A stretch of DNA of 11,235 nt from Peptococcaceae bacterium. Lineage in GTDB: Bacteria; Bacillota; Peptococcia; Peptococcales; Peptococcaceae. Made by a program: the position numbers and the translations under genes. The notes under the pieces were generated by a model. That model did not search any database, was not told where the DNA came from, and worked only from the letters and a program-made list of their open reading frames with translations. Below are positions 7,035 to 11,235 of this stretch, in pieces; position 1 is the stretch's first letter; every line of letters begins with the position of its first letter. The DNA is taken from positions 1 to 11,235 of the forward strand of contig JAFOFM010000194.1 of assembly GCA_017387265.1 (NCBI GenBank), in the 5' to 3' direction.

Positions 7035-7199
7035 TATATCTCTGTGAACACGGTTTATGTTTTCCTTTATCCATAGTAAGGAACATTATATCACGCTAAA
7101 AACAGAAATGAACCGACAAATTTTTTTATCTGCCAGATGTTTTCATCTTTTTATCACATTTTGTTTCCTCTTCCAACAAAACAATTCCTTTTATTTTCG

Positions 7200-7228
7200 T
7201 TGATTTCTGTACATCAATAGGATACAAT
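7200..7228 (+). promoter_or_regulatory. Sigma-A promoter of the holB-rsmI operon
   Basis: TTGATT (7200-7205), a 17-base spacer and TACAAT (7223-7228) lie about 50 bases before the holB start. A short inverted repeat, TTGAT (7200-7204) and ATCAA (7213-7217), covers the -35 region. I see no gene in the rest of the 265-base gap 7015-7279, only AT-rich sequence. Confidence 0.68.
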
Positions 7229-7279
7229 TAAGGGTAAAGCATCCGTAAGCTATATTTTTACGCAGATAAGAGGTTCAAT

Positions 7280-8272
7280 ATGCAGTTTTCAGAAATTCAG
7301 GGACAGGAAAAAGCTATTCATATTCTGCAGTGTGCAATTCAAAACAGTCACATTGCGCACGCCTATCTGTTCACTGGCCCGGAGGGAGTCGGCAAAAAAC
7401 AGACCGCTCTCGCACTGGCGCAATATTTAAACTGCACATCTCCGGATTTACAAACTTTTGTAAGCTGTGGCCGATGTCCATCCTGTATTCAGTCGATTAG
7501 TGGAAGTCATCCCGATCTTCTGATACTGGAGCCTGATGGAAACAGTATTAAAATCGAACAGATTCGTACTCTGCTCAGTAAAGTATCGCTCCGCAGCTAC
7601 GAAAACACCTATAAGGTGGTTCTCATAAATGATGCCCATTTGATGACAGAACAGGCTGCCAACTGCCTGTTAAAAACATTAGAAGAACCGACGGACAACA
7701 CCGTATTTCTTTTAATTACATCGCAGGTACAGAATCTGCCTGTTACAATTTTATCCCGCTGTCAGCAGATTTCTTTTAATCTGTTATCGCCTTCTATGAT
7801 TCAGGATATTCTTCAGAAGCTGCATCCGGAACGTCAATCGCAGATTGGACTTGTCACCGCTCTGGCGAAAGGTTCTGTGAGCACCGCAGAAAATCTGCTT
7901 GCCAATGAAGAAATCGCCGAGGCACGTCAGGATTTTTACAATCTGCTGATTCGCCTTGCACAAAGCAGCCCTGCACAGATTATCAGCTGGTGTGAGCAGT
8001 GGGACAAAAACAAAAAAATGGTGAAAGCGCTACTGGAACTCGGACAGCTCTGGTATCATGATGCTTTAATGATAAACACCGCGGGACAGATACAGCTACT
8101 GGTGAATCAGGATTATCTTGCCCCGTTAAAATCACAGAAGATAACACCGCAGCACCTGCTGCAGATTCTTCAGTATTTCCAGACCGGCATGGCGCAATTG
8201 GAATCCAACGCATCTCCCCGTCTGGTACTAGAGATTACACTATTAAAAACGCAGACTGCATTAACTGCATAA
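7280..8272 (+). CDS. holB: DNA polymerase III delta-prime subunit
   Basis: A 330-residue AAA+ clamp-loader subunit that helps load the beta sliding clamp on primed DNA. The P-loop is GPEGVGKK (33-40), with Gln41 where ATP-hydrolysing members usually have Thr or Ser. The four-cysteine zinc module is C52, C63, C66, C69 (CGRCPSC). The Walker-B-like strand VVLINDAH (113-120) lacks the usual DE pair. LLKTLEEP (130-137) and the SRC motif (159-161, arginine finger) are typical. The degenerate nucleotide site fits a delta-prime that contributes the arginine finger rather than hydrolysing ATP itself. An AAGAGG ribosome binding site (7268-7273) precedes the ATG by six bases. It is the first gene of the operon, followed 16 bases later by ricT. 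In many Bacillota tmk lies just upstream; here it does not. Confidence 0.93.
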   Translation: MQFSEIQGQEKAIHILQCAIQNSHIAHAYLFTGPEGVGKKQTALALAQYLNCTSPDLQTFVSCGRCPSCIQSISGSHPDLLILEPDGNSIKIEQIRTLLSKVSLRSYENTYKVVLINDAHLMTEQAANCLLKTLEEPTDNTVFLLITSQVQNLPVTILSRCQQISFNLLSPSMIQDILQKLHPERQSQIGLVTALAKGSVSTAENLLANEEIAEARQDFYNLLIRLAQSSPAQIISWCEQWDKNKKMVKALLELGQLWYHDALMINTAGQIQLLVNQDYLAPLKSQKITPQHLLQILQYFQTGMAQLESNASPRLVLEITLLKTQTALTA

Positions 8273-8288
8273 CCGAAGGAGGTTTCTT

Positions 8289-9029
8289 ATGTCTGTTACC
8301 GTGATTGGCGTCCGTTTTAAGGAAGCCGGTAAAATATATTATTTTGATCCTGATGAGTTTGAAATCACCACCAGTGATCATGTTATTGTAGAAACTGCCC
8401 GCGGCGTAGAATACGGCAGCGTGGTAGTAGGCTTAAAACAGGTTGAGGACAGTGAAGTTGTCCAGCCGTTAAAAAAAGTTATCCGTGTGGCCAATGCTGA
8501 TGACGATGCCCGCGTAGCCGAAAATAAACTGCGGGAAAAAGAAGCATTTGATATCTGTCTGGAGAAAATTTTCCAGCATAATCTGCCAATGAAATTAATC
8601 GATGTAGAGTACACCTTTGATAACAGCAAAGTAATTTTCTTCTTTACTGCTGACGGGCGTGTAGATTTCCGTGAGCTGGTAAAAGATTTAGCCACTGTAT
8701 TCCGTACCCGTATCGAGCTGCGTCAGATCGGCGTACGTGATGAAGCAAAAATGCTGGGCGGTATCGGCTTCTGTGGTCGCGAACTGTGCTGCCATACTTT
8801 CCTGGGAGATTTTGCTCCGGTATCGATAAAAATGGCAAAAGAACAGAACCTGTCCTTAAATCCTTCTAAAATTTCCGGGATTTGCGGGCGCCTGCTCTGC
8901 TGTTTAAAATACGAAAATGATGTTTATGTAGAAAATAGAAAATGCGGCTGCAAAGTCAAAAATCTGGATGCACTGAACAATGTAGACGAAGACGTAACCG
9001 ACTTCGATTTATCCAAGCTGGAAGACTAA
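8289..9029 (+). CDS. ricT: RicT/YaaT, PSP1-domain iron-sulfur protein
   Basis: A 246-residue PSP1-family protein. In Bacillus subtilis, RicT (YaaT) forms a complex with RicA and RicF that binds [4Fe-4S] clusters and promotes RNase Y-dependent mRNA processing, sporulation and biofilm development. The family signature is clear: the N-terminal GVRFKEAGKIYYFDP (7-21), then the cysteine motifs GFCGRELCC (160-168) and GICGRLLCCLKYE (197-209), plus C219 and C221 in KCGC. The C terminus (from about 231) is an acidic tail. The strong AAGGAGG ribosome binding site (8276-8282) lies six bases before the ATG. Its place between holB and yabA is the widely conserved Bacillota arrangement. ricA and ricF are not in the window, so a full complex cannot be confirmed. 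Confidence 0.93.
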   Translation: MSVTVIGVRFKEAGKIYYFDPDEFEITTSDHVIVETARGVEYGSVVVGLKQVEDSEVVQPLKKVIRVANADDDARVAENKLREKEAFDICLEKIFQHNLPMKLIDVEYTFDNSKVIFFFTADGRVDFRELVKDLATVFRTRIELRQIGVRDEAKMLGGIGFCGRELCCHTFLGDFAPVSIKMAKEQNLSLNPSKISGICGRLLCCLKYENDVYVENRKCGCKVKNLDALNNVDEDVTDFDLSKLED

Positions 9030-9056
9030 ACAGCTGCGGGAAATGCGGGTGAGAAA

Positions 9057-9341
9057 ATGAATTTGAGTGCACAACTGGCAGCAATGGAAACAACGCTGCA
9101 GCAATTAACGTTCGCACTGAAAGAAATGCAGACACAGGTAGCAAAACTGGAAGAAGAAAACGAACGTCTTCGCCAGCAGATTACACCTGTTATAAACGAA
9201 AATAAAGACACTGCCGGTGGTCAGAAAGCACTGCAGCAGCTTTACGATGAAGGCTATCATGTATGCGCTACGTATTTCGGCCGGGAACATGACGGCGGCT
9301 GTCTTTTCTGCATGGAGGTATTACAGAATGTTACCAGATAG
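9057..9341 (+). CDS. yabA: YabA, replication initiation control protein
   Basis: A 94-residue protein of the YabA family, which restrains replication initiation by binding DnaA and the sliding clamp DnaN. Residues 1-42 form a leucine-zipper-like coiled coil that mediates oligomerisation in known YabA. The C-terminal zinc-binding module has H68, C70, C82 and C85 (HVC and CLFC), which match the known zinc ligands. It is slightly shorter than the B. subtilis protein (about 119 residues), mainly in the linker. The ribosome binding site is modest (GGTGAG, 9048-9053). The next gene starts inside this one, overlapping it by 14 bases, so the two are likely translated together. The adjacent holB links it to the replisome. 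Confidence 0.9.
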   Translation: MNLSAQLAAMETTLQQLTFALKEMQTQVAKLEEENERLRQQITPVINENKDTAGGQKALQQLYDEGYHVCATYFGREHDGGCLFCMEVLQNVTR

Positions 9342-10086
9342 CATTCTTCCCGATGAAGAACTCACAGATTTATGTATCAATCAACAATGGAAAGTCCTGC
9401 AGAAAACGCAGGGCTTTCGATTTTCTATCGATGCTGTTTTACTGGCACATTTTATTCAGCCAGCAGCCAGACATCGTGTTTTAGATCTAGGCACCGGCTC
9501 TGGTGTAATTCCTCATCTGATTGCAGCCCGAAACCCTGCTGTGCAGATTGATGCTATGGAATTACAGCCTGAAATTGCGGATATGGCGCGACGTTCCGTT
9601 GCCTATAATCATCTCACCGAACAGATTCAAATTATCCAGCAGGATATCACTGATATGCCAAAAGCATATCAGCAGCAGTATGACTGGGTTACCAGCAATC
9701 CACCGTTTTTTCCGGTAGGTACCGGAAAACAGAACCCGAACCCGCAGATTGCTCTGGCGCGTCATGAAATCGCCTGCACATTAGACCAGTTAGTGCAGAG
9801 TGCTGCCTACTGCCTCAAATCAAGAGGTCATTTTGCACTGATTCATCGAGCGGAACGGCTCACCGACATTTTAGCCTGCTGTATGAAACATAAACTTGCT
9901 CCCTACCGCCTGCGCATGGTACATCCGGCTTTGGATCAGCCTGCTAATCTTCTGCTTTTAGAAGCTATCAAAGACGGTAAAAACGGCATTACGGTTCTGC
10001 CGCCGCTTCCAATTTATCGTAATATTGCAAAAATCACCAGCGATAAATCTACCTACTCAGACGAAGTACTTACTTATTACCGTTAA
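9328..10086 (+). CDS. trmN6: TrmN6-like tRNA1(Val) adenine-N6 methyltransferase (YabB)
   Basis: A 252-residue SAM-dependent methyltransferase of the COG4123 group, known as YabB in Bacillus and YfiC/TrmN6 in Escherichia coli, where it methylates A37 of tRNA1(Val). The SAM-binding motif I is VLDLGTGSGVIP (51-62), motif II ends in AMELQP (76-81), and the catalytic N6-adenine motif is NPPF (124-127). An upstream in-frame start at 9217 would add 37 residues unlike the family that are antisense-free but lie fully within yabA. The ATG at 9328 has a GGAGG ribosome binding site (9314-9318) nine bases away and fits family length. It overlaps yabA by 14 bases and is followed by rsmI. The exact tRNA target in this organism is inferred from the family. 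Confidence 0.87.
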   Translation: MLPDSILPDEELTDLCINQQWKVLQKTQGFRFSIDAVLLAHFIQPAARHRVLDLGTGSGVIPHLIAARNPAVQIDAMELQPEIADMARRSVAYNHLTEQIQIIQQDITDMPKAYQQQYDWVTSNPPFFPVGTGKQNPNPQIALARHEIACTLDQLVQSAAYCLKSRGHFALIHRAERLTDILACCMKHKLAPYRLRMVHPALDQPANLLLLEAIKDGKNGITVLPPLPIYRNIAKITSDKSTYSDEVLTYYR

Positions 10087-10104
10087 CACTCCAGGAGGTC
10101 TGTT

Positions 10105-10938
10105 ATGTCCTACGGAACTTTATATTTATGCGCTACCCCTATCGGAAATCTGCAGGATATCACCCTGCGGGTACTGGAAACCTTAAAAACAGTTGATCTG
10201 GTTGCCTGCGAAGATACACGTAAAACCCTGCAGCTGTTAAATCATTTCGAGATTTCCAAACCGGTAACCAGTTATTATGAACACAACAAAATGTCAAAAG
10301 GTGATGTTATCATCCAGCAGTTAAAAGACGGAAAAAACATTGCACTGGTATCTGATGCAGGTATGCCCGGCATCTCTGACCCTGGCTATGATTTAGTGCA
10401 GCAGTGCCTGGCTGAGGATATTCCTTTTACAGTGCTTCCGGGAGCTGTAGCCGCTGTTACTGGCCTGGTATTATCCGGGCTTCCAACAGATCGATTCTCC
10501 TTTGAAGGTTTTATCCCGCGTCAGAAAAAAGAACGACTGCAGTACTTTCAGAATCTTGTTCAGGAAGAACGCACCATGATTTTTTATGAATCGCCTCACA
10601 GACTGGAAGATACTCTGAAAACCCTGATAGAAGTCTTTCCAGATCGTCCTATGGCTGCTGCCCGTGAACTCACCAAAAAATTTGAGGAAATCGTACGCGG
10701 TACACCATCGGAAGTACTGGCCCACTTTGAAGCCGAAGGCATTCGCGGTGAGTTTGTATTATTACTCCATGGTGCAGACCCCGCACCACCCGAAGAACGA
10801 GGCATTGACTGGGCAGTAGAACGTGTCGCACAATTAGAAGCCGATGGTATTTCTCAGAAAGATGCAATCAAACAGGCTGCTAAAGAAGCAGGCTTAAGCA
10901 AACGGGATGTCTATAATTTTATCGTACAGAATAAATAA
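10105..10938 (+). CDS. rsmI: 16S rRNA (cytidine-1402-2'-O)-methyltransferase
   Basis: A 277-residue tetrapyrrole-methylase-fold enzyme that puts the 2'-O-methyl group on C1402 of 16S rRNA in the ribosomal P site. Family motifs in order: CATPIGNLQDIT (9-20), ACEDTRKT (34-41), VSDAGMPGISDPG (82-94) and YESPHRL (161-167). A small helical C-terminal region (about 235-277) ends in LSKRDVYNFI. Length is typical of RsmI. The AGGAGG ribosome binding site (10093-10098) lies six bases before the ATG. It is the last gene of the operon, starting 18 bases after the TrmN6-like gene; in B. subtilis a small GIY-YIG gene (yazA) lies between the two, and here it is missing. Confidence 0.95.
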   Translation: MSYGTLYLCATPIGNLQDITLRVLETLKTVDLVACEDTRKTLQLLNHFEISKPVTSYYEHNKMSKGDVIIQQLKDGKNIALVSDAGMPGISDPGYDLVQQCLAEDIPFTVLPGAVAAVTGLVLSGLPTDRFSFEGFIPRQKKERLQYFQNLVQEERTMIFYESPHRLEDTLKTLIEVFPDRPMAAARELTKKFEEIVRGTPSEVLAHFEAEGIRGEFVLLLHGADPAPPEERGIDWAVERVAQLEADGISQKDAIKQAAKEAGLSKRDVYNFIVQNK

Positions 10939-10945
10939 CTGTCTC

Positions 10946-10985
10946 AAAGCAATGCATGATGTTTCATCTGCATTGCTTTTTTATT
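10946..10985 (+). terminator. Rho-independent terminator of the holB-rsmI operon
   Basis: A 15-bp stem with one bulged T (10946-10961 with 10965-10979), a three-base loop and a run of six T residues (10977-10982) starts eight bases after the rsmI stop. Confidence 0.92.
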
Positions 10986-10994
10986 CCATTAGCT

Positions 10995-11029
10995 GCAATG
11001 GAAAATGTATCAAAATTCATTGCTTTTTT
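10995..11029 (+). terminator. Second, weaker tandem terminator
   Basis: GCAATG (10995-11000) pairs with CATTGC (11018-11023), extendable by two pairs past a bulged G, with a large loop and a run of six T residues (11024-11029). The stem end and T run repeat those of the terminator just upstream, suggesting a local duplication. Confidence 0.5.
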
Positions 11030-11048
11030 GAAATAAACTGGGTATAAT
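11020..11048 (+). promoter_or_regulatory. Promoter of the tRNA-Thr gene
   Basis: TTGCTT (11020-11025), a 17-base spacer and a perfect TATAAT (11043-11048). The expected start of transcription is about four bases before the mature tRNA. The -35 box overlaps the second terminator's stem and T run. Confidence 0.8.
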
Positions 11049-11058
11049 ATTACATGTT

Positions 11059-11131
<73 letters not shown>

Positions 11132-11153
11132 TCTTTTTATTTTCAAATTTGTT

Positions 11154-11182
11154 TTGACACAATAAGTTTACTATGTTATAAT
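11154..11182 (+). promoter_or_regulatory. Full-consensus promoter of the tRNA-Gly gene
   Basis: TTGACA (11154-11159) and TATAAT (11177-11182) both match the sigma-A consensus perfectly with the optimal 17-base spacing, and a TG one base before the -10 box adds an extended -10 element. The transcript would begin about 11 bases before the tRNA. Confidence 0.9.
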
Positions 11183-11199
11183 ATTTAGCAGATATTTGT

Positions 11200-11235
11200 G
11201 CGGGTATAGTTTAGTGGTAGAACATCAGCTTCCCA
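11200..11235 (+). tRNA. tRNA-Gly, 5' half, probably anticodon CCC (cut by window edge)
   Basis: The visible 36 bases fit the 5' half of a tRNA-Gly: acceptor strand GCGGGTA, D arm GTTT/GAAC, anticodon stem strand TCAGC (11225-11229) and six of seven loop bases, TTCCCA. This places CCC at 11232-11234, reading GGG. The pairing strand lies beyond the window, so the anticodon frame rests on standard arm lengths. Confidence 0.82.

Noticed and set aside
7135..7152. Five-bp hairpin followed by T residues upstream of holB
   Set aside because: The stem is too short and AT-rich to be a credible terminator, and no transcript is expected to end there.
9217..9327. Upstream start for the TrmN6-like gene
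   Set aside because: It would overlap most of the yabA C-terminal zinc module and add residues unlike the family. The ATG at 9328 has a proper ribosome binding site.

Overview
The window looks like chromosome of a low-to-moderate GC anaerobic member of the Bacillota (Firmicutes). The reasons are the holB-yaaT(ricT)-yabA-yabB-rsmI gene order, strong AGGAGG-type ribosome binding sites, consensus sigma-A promoters, tRNA genes without an encoded CCA tail, and an iron-only-hydrogenase-type protein. Clostridia or Negativicutes would fit, but the sequence alone does not place it further. No mobile element, phage gene, CRISPR array or rRNA was seen.

Layout. Bases 1-341 (minus) hold the N-terminal part of a TauE/SafE-type membrane permease with its own promoter. 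A small GT2-type glycosyltransferase (563-1330, plus) runs tail to tail into a secreted two-LysM plus SleB/CwlJ-type cell-wall hydrolase (1327-2121, minus). The two stop codons share the four bases TTAA, and the hydrolase's intrinsic terminator lies inside the end of the glycosyltransferase gene. A divergent control region (2122-2272) then drives a tight three-gene plus-strand operon (2273-5370): a thioredoxin-like [2Fe-2S] protein, an [FeFe]-hydrogenase-like protein with an extra four-cysteine domain and a PAS domain, and a SpoIIE/PP2C-type serine phosphatase. A bidirectional terminator (5381-5436) separates it from a convergent cardiolipin synthase gene (5461-7014, minus).

From 7200 a housekeeping operon runs on the plus strand: DNA polymerase III delta-prime subunit, RicT/YaaT, the replication-initiation regulator YabA, a TrmN6-like tRNA methyltransferase and the 16S rRNA methyltransferase RsmI. 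It ends at two tandem terminators. The -35 box of the tRNA-Thr(CGU) promoter lies within the second terminator. The start of a tRNA-Gly, apparently CCC, follows behind a perfect consensus promoter and is cut by the window edge.

The most interesting part is the 2273-5370 operon. The H-cluster-like domain keeps the four cysteines expected to bind its cubane but has lost the proton-transfer cysteine (His instead) and the lysine of the second motif. Together with the Fes-like cluster, the PAS domain and the co-translated phosphatase, this points to a redox or hydrogen sensor that outputs through protein dephosphorylation rather than a bulk catalytic hydrogenase. The general class of sensory hydrogenases is known. 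The particular motif changes, the phosphatase's unrecognised C-terminal domain and the signalling target are the parts I could not match to anything described.
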